Shown piece by piece: positions 12,601 through 26,300 of a DNA stretch of 64,000 nucleotides (position 1 is its first letter; each line of letters starts with the position of its first letter). Below the pieces are notes generated by a model that made no database searches, was not told the origin of the DNA, and saw only the letters and a list, made by a program, of their open reading frames with translations. The DNA is taken from positions 6,574,537-6,638,536 of the forward strand of contig OU015525.1 in the NCBI GenBank assembly GCA_907165065.1, written 5' to 3'. The DNA is from Caprimulgus europaeus (taxonomy: Eukaryota; Chordata; Aves; Caprimulgiformes; Caprimulgidae). The position numbers and the translations under genes were made by a program.

Positions 12601-15600
12601 ATGGATGTCTGGCTGCTAATAGGAGGATGAAATCAGAAATCCATGATGAATATTTACTCAGTACAACAAGTTCAAGATGAAGATTAAAACTCCAAAGATC
12701 TTGTTGAGACTTTGCCCTTTGATATCACACCTTTTTTTGTTGTTTTGGGTTTTTTTTCTCCAGATTTTAGGCTTTTTTGAGAGAGGGAGGGAGATCTTGT
12801 AAGGCACTTAAAACTGATGTTGATGACAATAATATGAATTAGAGAAAGTGAAGCTTTATATTTTCTTGACCAGAATGACAGGCCATCACTCCTGGGGAAG
12901 AAGTGGCTTGCTGCTTTGTTACTTTATTCTAACAATAATCCACATTTCTTTAACCCAGAGGCTGGTGCTCTCCAGTATACATATATTCATTTCTTTCTAT
13001 GAGCTGAAGAAAGTAGCTATTTTATAACATAAAAACTGGAAATTGATTTGAAACAGACAATATGGCAATGGAAAATTTATTAGCCAGAAAATGTACTTCC
13101 CTATACTGGGAGTTTGGTGAAGGGCAATGGAATTTTTTCGTGTGAGTGGATGAGACTTTTAGTTTCATAGCACAATTCCCGTTGAATGTAGGGGCTTTTA
13201 TGCTATTATTTAATCTTACCTTTCCTTCCCATGTAGTCATTAGAAATTAGTAAAATATAAAGAAGATAGATAAACAAACAAAACTCCCTTTAAAATTACT
13301 GAAAGTGATTAGCCTGATGTTGATACACAAAGTCCCTACATCACAGTTTTGGATCCATTTTTGAATCTTGTGATTTATTTTTCTGCTTGAGGTATACAGT
13401 CTGGAGGTCAAAGTTGTATTTAAATGCCTAGCAATATTATTTTGTCTGATATGTATATCACTGAAAATTCTGTTACCTTTAAGAAGATTGTTTTGAGTTG
13501 TGTTTTGGAAAGCACTGGAACCTAGCAATTTAAAATTTAGAGTTTCTAATGCATCTTAGGTGTCTAAAGACGTGTGGATGTCTAATGGTATTTCTAAGAA
13601 GCAGATATGTAGTTGGTGATTAATACCCACTTTTCCAGAAGTGGGATTTCTCATCTGTCTTTAAGAAGTCTACATCAGTGATAAGCACTGAGATTCCCCT
13701 GCTAATCTGTGGAGAGAAAGGATGTGACTCATTTCAGTGTAAAATAGATGTAGAAAAAGGGGTCAGAGGAATCTCTTTCTAAAGGTGCCTACTTTTTTTT
13801 CTCTTTGCTAGACAAGCAGCCCATATGTAGAGACAGACAATGTATATACTTAAAGTAAGTGAGATGATTTTCAGTTTGAGAATGGGATGCGCTCCCACAT
13901 TGAGACACCTACATTTAGTTGTTAATGCACACATCATATGTAGAGATCCAAGTGTTTAAGCTTCCATTACAGCCAAAAGAGATGCAGTCACTAGGGGCCA
14001 AATTAAATCAGCTGGGTGACTGTTTCAGGCTAAGTTAAATCACTTTCTAGGGTTTATTTGTTTGTAGACTTTAGAAGAAAGATTCAATTTCCTAACCATA
14101 AGTGTGCAATGCCATCTGAGATGCTTTAGGGTACCTCATCTGGTCTTTAGCTGCAGCTTCAAAGGAAACAGGACTCTACTACATCATGCTGTAAACTGCC
14201 AGTTGTGAATTTGTCTTATTTTACACCTTAGGGGGTATAAAATGGCACTAGATCTCTATATTTAGGCATTGGAATTTCTCCCTAGGTGTCTAATTGCTAT
14301 TTAAAATAGAGCTTTAATAATTTTGTATCTAGTGTCATGGGTAAAAATAGTAGCAGTTTGACATTCTGGCTACACATTTGAGTCTGCAAGATGTCCAAAA
14401 TTACCCTTTTCCAAAAGTATCTTACGTAGATATAAGAATTTGCAGGGGTCAAAATGAGAGATAAATATACCACTGCTTCTAAGAAGGCAATAAGTAGACT
14501 TTGGAGGGCCTCTGTTCATTGCATCATGTTGATTTTCAGATCAAATATGAAATGTTTGCTTGCACAACATGTTAGTTTCTAAAAATCAGAGTGAGATGCA
14601 AACTTGAAGCTACTTTCAGCCCTGTGGGTCCATCATTCATATAGCACTGAGTGCACTGTAAGTTCTCCTGATGTTCTACATATTGATTCTATTTCTAATA
14701 CAAAAAACCAAACCCAGTGGTGGTTAAACATTTGATTGTGGGACACCAGGAGTTATTCTTCTGTTACCGAGAATTACGCTATGAGAAAGCCACAGGAACA
14801 GAGAAGACAATTGTGCCAATTATCCCTGCTCTGAACAGGGATGTTTACGTGGTGAGGACTTATTTAGATGTTGATGCACTTATTTTTGCTTACAGCTCTA
14901 TGGTTAACTACATTCTCTTGACTTCAGTTTCATGTGCATCTCACTTTCTTGTTTGGAGACTGAGGAAAAGCCTTTTGCTTGTTTTCATATGGGTACTTGA
15001 TCTGTGCCTAACAGTCATGCCACATCTTGCTCTGGAAGCTGTTAGTGCCTCTCCTAAGCTGGGTCTTCCATCTTAAGAGAACTTGAATGTTCCCTGTGAG
15101 GTATGTAAACACAAGAAACTAAAAAAATTTAGCTGGGTCAGGATTTGGAGGCTAGTCCTCTCTAGAGAATTCAGTTACTTAGGAAATGATGTCAATAATT
15201 TTCAAGATGACACTTTATTTCAAACTTTATTTCAGATAGAATTATCTGATAAGTTCCAGTGTGTTGGAGGAAATCTGAATAGTACAGTATTTTATCCCAA
15301 AATGCTGTCCTGTTTGGGTAATGAAATTTCCTCTGCTCATAGATAACCTCTGCTCCTGACTATGTGTTTTATTCTTACTGATTTCCTGGCCTGGAGTACA
15401 TAAAGTTGTTTTGTTTTAGTTTTTAGCTCAGCATCTTGGTGTGTGATTGTTCAATTGGAGTGTTGTACAAGATATTTGTGGTGATATATATATTCATCAA
15501 GATACTCTTGTTCCTGGAATTGCATTGTATTAGTGAAATGGGAGCAAATAATTGAAATTACACCTTTGCTGGCTGCAAATTGGTCACAGGGAGTATCTGG

Positions 15601-18024
15601 TGTTGGGTGCATTGCTTCATTTTGCTGAAATTATCCCACACAATTTGAAAAGTTCTAGCAGGAAACATTTTCATTTCATTTTTTTCAGACTGAGTTACCC
15701 CTTTCCACTTTTTGGTTTTGTTTGTTTGGCTGTTTTTTTCTGAAAATTTATGAAAATATCCAGCTGGACCAATCACTTACAGGTAGTATTGTCCATACAG
15801 AATAATTTTATTGAATGCATCTCTTAATGTTCTAGAGACATGAGAAAGAATGGTAGTAATTTTTCTGTCCTTACTAAAATGACAAAGCAAGACTTCAGGG
15901 TGGGAAAGCCCTGTAGCTGGAAGAATTTCTCCATAATTTCCCAATTTGCAATATTTTGCCTTGGGAAGAGTTCCTGTGTGATTGTTTCCTAGTATCTTTC
16001 CCCATGTTAGGTCTATTTGAGTATAAATATTTACATGGGAAATGTTGGATTTTCTATAGAATTACAGTATTTGGTGTGTTCACAGTCTGGTTCTGGCTAC
16101 TGATTGAAATTGTGTGTCTGCATTACCTAAACCAACATATAACATATAACATATGTAAGAAAAAAATCAACTAGAGCTCTGAGTTAACTAGCTGTAAGAC
16201 AGGGCAAACTAGTAAAAGCAGTCATCCCTGCTTATTGTAAATAGTCCAGTACCCAAAACACACTTAGTACAGCTATATGGTAGAGATCAAGAACAACAAT
16301 AAAATGTTCCTTAGTTATTCTAAGTACAGGTGCACCTGTGGATAGAGAACTTTGACAAAGGAGGTTTGAAAAGAACAAAACCAAACCAAAACAAAACAGG
16401 AAAAAAAAGTTATCTGTCCTTTGTGGGGTTTGTTTTGTTTTGTTTTTGCTTTTGTTTTTTGTCAGGAATGACAGTCTGACAACAAAAATTAGGAACGACA
16501 GTTGAGTGGATCTAAGAGGGAGAACTTCACCACAGTGTTTTGAAGATATGATGTCTGTACAGCCTTGTCCTCCCAAAGTCTCCAGTTTTCTGTACCTAAT
16601 GGGGTTTCTCATATGGATGACCATATGAAATTTCTTACACCAACTACATTCTTTCCTTAACTTTATTCTGTCACTTACTAGAGGTGGGATAATGAATGAG
16701 GGGGAACCAAGTATGTTTTTTCTATGTATGTTTCTATATTGCCTTCAGTCTCCAATGTTACTGGAACTGCTGCCCATGATTTTTACATTTTGCAATTTTT
16801 GATGTTGTAATTAAAATATTATAAAGTGTAATTGCTCTCTGCCTCAGCTTTTGGAGTGATCATGAGGTTAAAACTCTGCTGTTTCCAACTTCCAGCTTTG
16901 CTATGGGCATCTTCTGACAGGACTGTCCTGTGTATAGTCTGGTCTGTGGAAAAGAGGAGTTAGGAGAGAGCCTACACACTTACCTAGAATAAAAAAAATA
17001 AATAAATAAATCAAGAAGCCTTAAGCACTTTGCTTGTAAGGCACTCAGTTATTGACAGAAGGAGGACGTTTGTACATAGCTGTCCTTTCCATTCATTGTA
17101 AAGATGATCAGTTCTCACAAAAAGCCCCAGTGACCATTTAAATCCAAAATCAAATTTCTTCCATTACTTCATTATTAACTCCACTGGAAACCATGAAGGA
17201 GGACAGTGCTCATAAGACTTCAGGGCCTGGTCTGTGCTTACAGTGGCAGAGTAACAGCTCTGGTGTCTGGGAGGAGCCAGCCACCAGTGCAGTCCAACTC
17301 CATTAGAAAGCAAAGTGGCCTCAGAAGCCCCATTTCTCTGCTGCCTATGCCTCAGCAGGCAATTCCCTTCTGGTGTGAAACTGTTAGCAACTCAGTTCTG
17401 TCTGATTTTTGAAAGAAGCATCTCCTGCTGCCATCTGCTTAGACCTTACAAGCTGAGGCGTATGTCTAAATAGTGGTCTCTATAACTTCAGAGTCTGGGC
17501 ACCTTTCTTGCCTTATTTGGGCCCTGGTGCCAGTGTAAATTGTGGCAGTATGTAGTTCATTACAGCTGTGCATACCATGCTGCTACCACCAAGCTGTTAC
17601 CTGCATCGGAAATGTGCAGTTTATTGCTGAATTATGTACATCTGCAGCATGCTATGGCCACCAAGTCTGCTCACAATCAGTGCTAGGAAAGCAAAACTTC
17701 AAGGGACATGGAGGTGGCATGGCAGGATGGTGGTGCTGGTGCCTCAGCAGCTGCCTTGCTAGGAAGCTCCATGTCTGTATTGCCCAAGTTTTCTTGACTG
17801 GAACTATTTGGGCACAAGCAAAGAAGATTTTAGGGGAATAGCCTTGAGCTGGATATCTTTATCTTCTTAGCATATCTCCTTCCTCTTCAGGCACTGTTTG
17901 CTTTTGTTGCGTGAAAAGGAGTGGTAGAGTAATTTGGCAGGAAACAAACCCCTTGCATTCCAGCTCACCCTCAGATACTGGAGGAGCTGGGGGTGGCTGG
18001 ACTTAGATCCTGGGTGATGCCCAG
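9662..18024. other. Intronic sequence without recognised genes
   Basis: About 8.4 kb of mainly unique AT-rich sequence. I saw no CR1, LTR or coding exon. The longest open frames are 130 codons (- strand near 16232) and 119 codons (+ strand at 14717). They lack a recognisable family, start context or splice-site pattern, so I treat them as chance. An A/C-rich then G/T-rich stretch at 16373-16460 is listed separately. Confidence 0.55.
16373..16460. repeat. Imperfect inverted repeat of A/C-rich and G/T-rich arms
   Basis: An A/C-rich arm (AACAAAACCAAACCAAAAC) is followed about 30 bp later by a roughly complementary G/T-rich arm (GGTTTGTTTTGTTTTG). The pair could fold as a hairpin in RNA. Simple-sequence drift is an adequate explanation. 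Confidence 0.5.
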
Positions 18025-18335
18025 TTGAGCACTGCACATTCAACAACAGCGGATTCACTCGATAGAGCGCTGCTCTCCCACACCCACGATTTATGGACTC
18101 ACAGGGCTAAACCTGCAGAGTTTAGCGGCATCCCATTGGGCATGGGGGTGGTGTGGCTGGTTACAGACAGACCCAGTCCATGTGGCACTACCAGTCTGGG
18201 TGCATTAATTCCAGATTCACTCGATAGTGCCCAGCACCCGCCGTCCAGTCACCGTCTCTGGAATCTCACGGCCTCATCAGGCAGCGCCCAGTGAGAAATT
18301 GTGCAGCGAGTCTGTAAGAGAATAAGGCACTTTCA
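18025..18335. repeat. CpG-rich block, possible fragment of an unclassified LTR-like repeat
   Basis: About a dozen CpG dinucleotides occur in roughly 300 bp, which is unusual for this AT-rich intron. The phrase ATTCACTCGATAG occurs twice (near 18053 and 18213). The right end, GCAGCGAGTCTGTAAGAGAA at 18303-18322, recurs nearly unchanged at 34880, so it belongs to a dispersed repeat. I cannot name the family, orientation or true limits. A CR1 copy lies just downstream, and sequence at 18950-19330 may belong to the same or another old insertion. Confidence 0.4.
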
Positions 18336-18480
18336 TAAAGCAACAAGAATAATACAGATTTGTGTGGATTGCCAGTGATAATCTACTGTCTGCAGAAATA
18401 TATTTCAAGCATTAAGTTTATAAATTACTAACAGTGCTAAGTTAGAAAGCAATTCTATAGAGATCTCTAAGTTTTCTGAG

Positions 18481-18928
18481 AATCACAGAATCACAGAATC
18501 ACAGAATGGTGGGGGTTGGAAGGGACCTCAGGAGATCATCCAGTCCAACCCCCCTGCCAAAGCAGGTTCCCTACACGAGGTTGCACAGGAAAGTGTCCAG
18601 GCGGGTTTTGAGCACCTCCAGAGATGGAGGCTCCACAACCTCTCTGGGCAGCTTATTCCAGTGCTCCATCACCCTGAAAGTAAAGGTTTTCCTTAGGTTT
18701 GTCTGGAACTTCCAGTGTTCCAGTTTTTGCCAATTGCCCCTTGTTCTGTCACAGGGTACTACTGAAAAGAGTCCATCCCCATCCATTTGTCCCCTGCATT
18801 TCAGGTATTTATAGACATTGATCAGGTCCCGTCTCAGTCTTCTCTTCTCCAGGCTGAAGAGTCCCAGCTCTCTCAGCCTTTCCTCATACGGGAGATGCTC
18901 CAGGCCCCTCATCATCTTTGTGGCCCTT
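18481..18928 (-). mobile_element. CR1 LINE 3' fragment
   Basis: It starts with three AATCACAG tail units and then GGTGGGGGTTGGAAGGGACC. It extends into the ORF2 C-terminus, which on the - strand reads [35 protein letters not shown] and HWNKLPREVVEPPSLEVLK. It is little diverged and one frame is open for most of its length. Similarity stops near 18928, where the normal next segment is replaced by unrelated sequence. Confidence 0.95.
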
Positions 18929-20371
18929 GAGAAACTTCTCAGGGCAGTATAAATCTTACCCAAAGGTTTTCCTATGAGGGAGAAGAGAGACTCAGCCTCT
19001 CGACTGATCCCAGACATCAGGGGTCTGCAATGGTATCTTCCCTAATATCCCCCTTTCTTTGGGATACTTTTATATCATTTTTTACCTTCAAGGTGGAGCT
19101 TGAGTGACTCTAGTCATACTTTTACCATGATTGGTAAAAACACTTCCGTTTCCCTTTTAAGGTAGAAGTTAACAAAACTTGGAGCGTATGCTCAGTGAAA
19201 GGGAAGGGGTTGGTGGTCAGTGAGCTGGAGGTATGATTTTGTATAGTCATAATTCAAGGTTCACGTGAGGGAGGCATATGTCTAAGGGGTGTCAAGTGTC
19301 ATTCCAGGGTCATAAACAGCATACCAGCCCCTTGGTGCCAGATGTCTGAGGTCAATACAGGAGTTGGGGAAAGAGTCTTCACCCTTTTATCCCCTGTATT
19401 GATATGCAGACCAGGTTCTCCAGGAGACAACCTTGGGGAGGATTCTTCGCATACCAGTTGCATTTCTTCCCTGGGATCTTCTTCGACATTATCCCTTTCC
19501 CTAGTGTATGAACACGGCTGTTTTATGATTTTTAAGTCACCTTCAGTAATTATTCTACAACTTTGCAACTCAAGTAAGTGTGTTAAAGACAACACCAAAG
19601 CCAGCACTTAGGTGCTTTGGAGAATCAGTAATTTGCACCATGTGATCAGCTGCCAGTGCTCCCAGCTCTCCAAAGGAAACTCTAGCTCCCTGTCCAACCT
19701 CAAGAGCTCAACAGCCATCCTGCAAGCTTTCACTCATTAGAGAAGGATCATTAGCTCCATGAGATGACCAGGCAACATGCTTATAGCATGACAGGTTTGT
19801 GTGGCAAAGCTTGAGGGACAGCTGTACTCTGGAGTAAGAACCAAGGCCTTCAGGAAAAATCACAGCCCTTCCGTGAGGCAAACTTTGTAGCTGTGCAAAG
19901 CCATCCCTCTGGTGAAGTTTACCAAGATGCTGGCCTGAATTTGAGAAATAAATGAGAAATGCTTGCCTTGTTTTATTTAGCAGCTCTACCTCAGGCCTGT
20001 TGTGTTGGCTCCATGTCTAGCAGTGTCTCACTTGGACCTTTTTTTTTTTTTTGTCACAGATCAAGCAATGCCATGACAATTAAGCCAGCCTTTTCCTCTG
20101 TTTGTAAACCAGTTAATTTAGCTCTTGCTCTACAGTAAAACCTGGTGCAGTTATTTATATCAACATGCCCCCAAACACTTAAAACAAGTCAACATTCTGA
20201 TTATGGCTCTGCATATTTTATTGACTACATTTAAATCATGGTACTCTAAACCAGCACCTGTTCCTCTGTTACTGCATACCAGTTTAACAGTTACTGCCTG
20301 TCCAAAGAGCCATCATGATGGCAAATGGTCTACAGGTTCTTTAATTTCTATAGTAGTCAATAGCCCTTGGA
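18929..20371. other. Intronic sequence, partly of possible repeat origin
   Basis: The part from about 18950 to 19330 has a composition and wording unlike the surrounding intron, for example GACTGATCCCAGACATCAGG and GGAGCTTGAGTGACTC. It may be the flank of an old element interrupted by the preceding CR1. I could not assign it. The rest appears unique. Overlapping 102- and 89-codon frames at 19299-19611 on opposite strands show no family resemblance. Confidence 0.4.
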
Positions 20372-20395
20372 ATAGAATCATAGAATCATAGAATA
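20372..20395 (-). mobile_element. Orphan CR1 octamer tail
   Basis: AATAGAATCATAGAATCATAG matches the CR1 3' tail octamers, but no CR1 body follows. It is either an extremely short 5'-truncated insertion or the remnant of a deleted copy. Confidence 0.6.
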
Positions 20396-23300
20396 AAAAT
20401 ATTGTTTCAAAGTTTATATAATTTATTACATATTTATGAGCCTGAAAATAAAACATCATACTGTATTAATTTCAGTATTGAAAATATTCCTTCTTCCAGT
20501 CATACCAAGATCCTAGTTCTGCTCTGACAGTCCCCCTCTGTCAAGTTGTCTACCCAACATCCTTATCTTCTTCCTGAATTGTCCTAGCCTGTGAGTATTT
20601 TTGGTGAGAATAATCGAACCCACAACCGTTTATCAAGCTTTCGATACTCTAAGCTCTTGTCTTGCTCAGTGTGTGAGAGTATGACACTGCTTGCTGTGCT
20701 GTTCTGTTTCAGACCAGCACTGCAAACACACAACAGCAACTTCTTATGAGCATCAGTAGATGCTCCACTGATTCCACATGAAACTTAAAAGCAGCTGCTG
20801 ACAATGTTTATTCTGTTAGCAACTTAAGAGAATTTTATTAAATAAAAACAGCTGTGTAAAAAGTCTTTAACTTGGTCAAAAATAGGATGAAGTGATCAAG
20901 ACATCAAAGAACATGTCTTTCTAAATATACATATACTGAAGCAGTGGAGTCCTCTCTTTTTTCCTCAGATCCCTATAACACATCTTCTGAAATCTGAAAA
21001 AGTGAAGAGAGTCCAAATTAATTCACAGAACTTTTCTGTCCTGAGCACCAAAAGAGGCAGAAGTGGTTTTGTAGATCAGTGTCAGATCATAACAGGATGT
21101 GTGTACATTAAGGAGAGAATAGAGGCTCTACGCCTAACCTTATTTTTGACATTTCCTATCTTCTGAGCACCGAACACCTTTTAGTCCAATGATACTCTGA
21201 GTGTTAATTCCAGCTAGATGTCTACATCCATATCATAAAAAGCAAAATGTTGTAGGGGAAAAAAAGAAAAAGAAAAAAATAAGAAAAAAAAAAAGTGGAG
21301 TTAGTGCCATTAAATTTTTCATGAGCAGAAATGGAAATGCAGTCAGAACAGTGACAAAAACCATATAATCCATTGGCCCTTCATTGTCCTAACTGTCACT
21401 AGTTCATTAACTGTCACTAGTTAATAGCACCATGGTGACGTTCAAGTCCCTGTGTTTTGTACTTGGGTTCTTTGGTGATGTCTGTATTGAAACGACTGTT
21501 TGTGCTCAAAAGCTCCTTTACTCATGCATCAGGCACCCACCGGGCTCTTACAAGAGGATGCATCTCATACATCTTACATCTCCTTTCCAGCCCTACAGCA
21601 CCTGATGCTGCGAATCTGTCCAAGGAGGATCTTGGTCAACTGGCTCTCATGTCCAGATATGGCCTATTCAGAATACAGACAGAATTGACCTTTAAGTGTT
21701 GCTAAATATTTGAATGAGATCAAACATCCTGATTTACTCCCAAGGACTTAGTATAGACCCATGTCCATGCCTTCTGGTAATGTCATGTATGAACTTGAGT
21801 AGAACTTAAAAATAAATACAAAAAAAATATTGCAGGGCTTTTTTATGAGTACAGAAAATAATATATGGTCTGTGTCCTAACGAGCTCTGATTTTCTCTAT
21901 GAAACCAACAAAAGAGCCCAGACTGTGGAGAATATAGCTCCTTTTATTGGTGAGGGGAGCACAGTCAAATGTGAGAAGGATGGATAATTCTGTCTGAGTG
22001 TCTTAAATAGGCTTCAAATAACTTGCTGATTTTTATGCATTTTGTGTTTCTAAGGCTGACAATGGGAATATCAGAAAAAAAGATTCAGATGAACAGTGGG
22101 AATAAGACACAAAAACTGATAAAGAAGATTATTATTTTCATAGGGTTATGCAGTTTTAGCTCTCAGTTGTGCATGAAACTTTAAAACCTCTTTCTTTTGA
22201 AGGTCATAAAGAAGAAATAAAAGTTGGGGAGGGAAGAGGTAGGGAAGGTGTGAAGAAGAGAGGATTATGTAGCGGTGGGAAGCTAGTTCAGGTGAAAGTC
22301 TGTATTATCTCCTGTTTCCTTCTGTTTCACTCTCCCACCTCTTCTGTCTGAATTTTCCCTGCTGTTTTGTTTTGTGCATGATACCAACAGCAGGTTATCA
22401 TTAACTGGTGTAAGCAGATAGTGATTTGTGCTGAGCTGAATTCAGGACTGGTGTCCTGACAGGCACTCGCTAACAGAGGACAAATCGAGGTTGCTCTTCA
22501 TTCTTCTTTTTTTTTTTTTTTTTTTTTGAGGGATCTGACCTAAATTTGCACAGCTGTGTTCACATTTAATCCTTCCTAATAGCTCAAAGGCTTTATATCT
22601 CATAAAAGCAACCTACTGGCACCTGACATTTATTCTGGCCCTCATTCAGTTCTGCCCTACAAATCTTCTGGCACAAATTGTTGGTTTTTTGTTGTTTATT
22701 TGTCTCATTTTGTTTTGTTTAGTTGGGGTTTTTTTTTGTGTGGGTGGGTTTTTGTTTTGTTTTGGTTTGGGTTTTTTGTTTGTTTTTTCCCCTATTAGAT
22801 TTATTCCTCCATCTAAATACCCTTGAAATGACCAGTCTATGAAGGGTATAATCAAGACCATTTATTTTAAGCCTTCTTGGATTTGGTGACCTGTACAAAT
22901 TCTCCAGTGTGGATTGGTCCCACAAAGAGAACGTGAGAGGAACTGAGTTGTTGACTTGTTTCCTTAAATGACTTTCTTTGGATCCCTTAGATACACTCTG
23001 TTTTCACCCATGGCTGTATGGACCACATATTTGAAGTTATTGATCTAGAGTGAAGGTTCTCAACTGTGAAGTGCATGTGGTTTTATACATAACACTAATT
23101 TTGTTGCTGGAGCTTGAATGGATATCTACCCCTATCAAACTAGTTACCACTGGTACTTTGTGATTTCCAGCTGTGCAGGCAAAACACAAAGCACAATGAC
23201 AATTTTAAGTGGAAAAAACCCAACAAAGCAATTACATAAAATAAACCAGATCCTTTCTCATTTGCTTCACTCTGAATACCCTTTGGGTTATGAATAATTT

Positions 23301-26300
23301 TTTAAAGGATCATTTAATATTTTCTGTGTCTCTTAACTGATAACATTTTGGCAGTAGCAATCAATGAACCTTAGAGAGTTTTTTCATGGTGTTGCACTCT
23401 TTATGAACATATGTCTAATGCATCTGGCAAAATTGTGGATATTGATTTCCTAAGAATATTAAACAGCAAACTTTTTTATAATATTGGAAGATTATTTTCA
23501 GGGCTTGCATCCAAACTGAGCTAGCTCTTTAGAGTATGAAAACTAAATTAGTCTTTAACATTTTGAACTAGGCTAAATGCTTATGCAGTGGAAAAAAACC
23601 CCATGTTTAATAGATATGATTGAATAAGAGTATGTGCCTTGCATTTTTTTTTTACCTGTATCACAAGTCTTTATTTTGGCTTACATACTGAAGAAAAAAT
23701 TCAAAGGATTACAACAGACTGGAAACCTAAAAACCTTAGCAAAATAGCTGCAAGGGATTGTTGATATCTTGTGCTGTGATACTATCACATTTTGTAAACT
23801 ATACTGGGTAATGTTAGATGACTGTGAAGACTGGGGATCTTACAAAATAATCCCTGATACTTCCATGACTAACCAGAACATTAGAAGGTTTCTCATGGCT
23901 AAGAATAGCATGATTTTTGAAGAAGACTTGAGACTGAGTCTTAAATAGTAATATATATTAAAACAAACAGAAAAAAACCCCACAAACAAGCAGTGACCCA
24001 AAAGTTGTGGATTTTTTAAGTGCATTTAGGAAACGCACTGATAAGCCTTCTGGCTGAGTTCTAAATTGTGCATGTGCATCATCTGTGCAAATTTTCTTGC
24101 ATATATTCCTTGCTTTCAGCTTCATTATATAGTGTTAAGTGAAGCCAAATATTAAGTGAAGTGATATCTGTTTTCCACTGAGTGTAGATATTTTGATTTC
24201 TTGATCTGCTGAAATTCTCGTACTTGAATGTCAGAAACTGGATACTAAGCAGAGCTTTTTTGTTACTGTTTAAAGCTGTGGCAAAAGATGAGTCTTGAGG
24301 GATCACATACTTCATTGGCTTTCCATGAATCAGGATAAATGCTCTAGGTTGTTGACTGTGCTATAATAAGATGAAAGGTCTAATTCAACAAGTCAAAGGG
24401 ATATAAACCCATGCTTGAATCACTTTGCTGAAGTGAAATCATAATCTTTGGTGGTTTCCCCAGGGTTGAAACACATGTCTCAACAAAAAGGAAGTTTTAT
24501 AATAATTCAAGTAAAAAGTTTACATTGCAGTAATTCTTTAGCCTCAGCAGTGCTGGGGAAACAAACAAAACTGTTTTAGAAGAATAAGAGGTATTATGAA
24601 TAAAATTCATTGCCACCTCTACCCTAGAATAGTCTAAAAATATATTACTCATGGGAGATCCAGGTTCTAGTCCCTGTTATGTCAGCACTTTCTCCTCATA
24701 AAGAGTAAAATCTAAAATATTGTAACTACATATTTAATAGTTTTCCTAAACAAGACATCATTTCTTTGTATCTTTAGTATTGTATTTAGATTGGCTCCTT
24801 TTAGAAGTGTAAAAGAGATATCTTGCCATGACGAAAAACCTTAGAAGAGAATGACTGGCTTGATTTATCTTAACAAAATGACGTTTTAACTTTTGAAATC
24901 ATTGTTTTGTTGAAGACCTCACGTCTCCCATTTTACTGATGGGCTGGCAGAAAAAAAATGACAGATTCTGTAAACTGGAGAATGGTTCATGATGATGCTG
25001 TAGTGAAAAGGCTTACTGAGATTTGTGTCTGCTTTGACTCAGGCAATGGATGAATGCTCAGAAACAGCTGTCGAGGAGCAATCGCTGCCGTAAGAACTGG
25101 GATCCAGTTCAGCTGCTTGTAGGTTAACATTAGAGTAATGTAATTAATAAAAAAAACCAACAGCAAATAAAAGAGCCTAGGTCTAATGAATGTGCTGCTT
25201 CTCCTAATGCTTTAGTCTCAGAACGTATTTGTGTGTATTTATCGTCCTCATTTTACTGTGTTCCTTTTTTCCTTACTTAGTTTTACAGTAGGTGAAGGTA
25301 TTTGTGGAGAGAAGAATAAAGTTACCTATGATTTTATTCTATACACCTAACCAAGGAATTATTAATAAATAAACAAATAAAAATGCCCAGCTAGCAAGAA
25401 ACTAGCTTCTAAAGAAATTCCCAATAAAACATGCTTTAAAAGCAGTAAGGACAGTGGTGCTATCCTGGAGATAGTATGTGCTGTGTTTCCTGAGAGGCAG
25501 CATTATTCTCCTAAATGAATGTATCTGGGTTTATGAGTCATTACCCTTTATCACATGGTGTTTTGTTCTTTTGTCCTTGATTTTTTTTCTTTTTTATTTT
25601 CCTTTTTTTTTCATTTTTTTCTGGCTTCTGTGATGGTGATGGGCAAGAATGATGAAAGCACTGAATAAATGTCTGGTTTATTTTTTACTCAGATGTCATT
25701 ACATAAATGCTAGAAAGTTCATGGACTATAAAGTATGCAGTGTCCTGTCCTTCTTACCACCCTGCTCTGTCCCCATCTCACCTTCCTCTACTCCCTTGGG
25801 CTGGGTTGATGCTGATTGCTATCTCAGCAGGCAATTGTCAGACTTTTTTTAGCTTCAAGGTGTTTAAAGGTTGTGTATGTGTAGTATGTAACCAACTAAT
25901 CACCTGCTGTCAGAGGGCTTGGTCAGTTGACTAGTCATCTCTAAAATGCCACTAGTACAAATACTGTGAATCAAAAAGATTTCAGAGAGCAATGGAAAAT
26001 AAAGATGCAGTTTGGCCAGATTGGAGAACAATCCCCAAACCAGAAGGTATCTCCAATGAGAGATGTGGGGAGTAAAATCAAGCCTTCCTTTAAAAATGCA
26101 AGTGATAGTCTTCAATCTTTAAACATATAGATTTTCATAGGGCTTTATTTGTATAAAGCATTCTGATTTTCAGTTAATGTCTCCTTGCTACAAGTAAAAT
26201 GACAATTGAAATTAACTGTCTCTTCCTAGGACACCAACTCTAGTTGTAGGAACAAACTGTCAAAGTGATGACCTGATTCATAATCAGCTCAGCACAACCA

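Noticed and set aside
14717-15076. A 119-codon + strand open frame
   Set aside because: No recognisable domain, no splice signals in keeping with an exon, and composition matching the surrounding intron.
16232-16624. A 130-codon - strand open frame
   Set aside because: It runs through the A/C and G/T simple-sequence stretch, giving artificial KNKSKNKTKQ-type repeats, and has no family resemblance.
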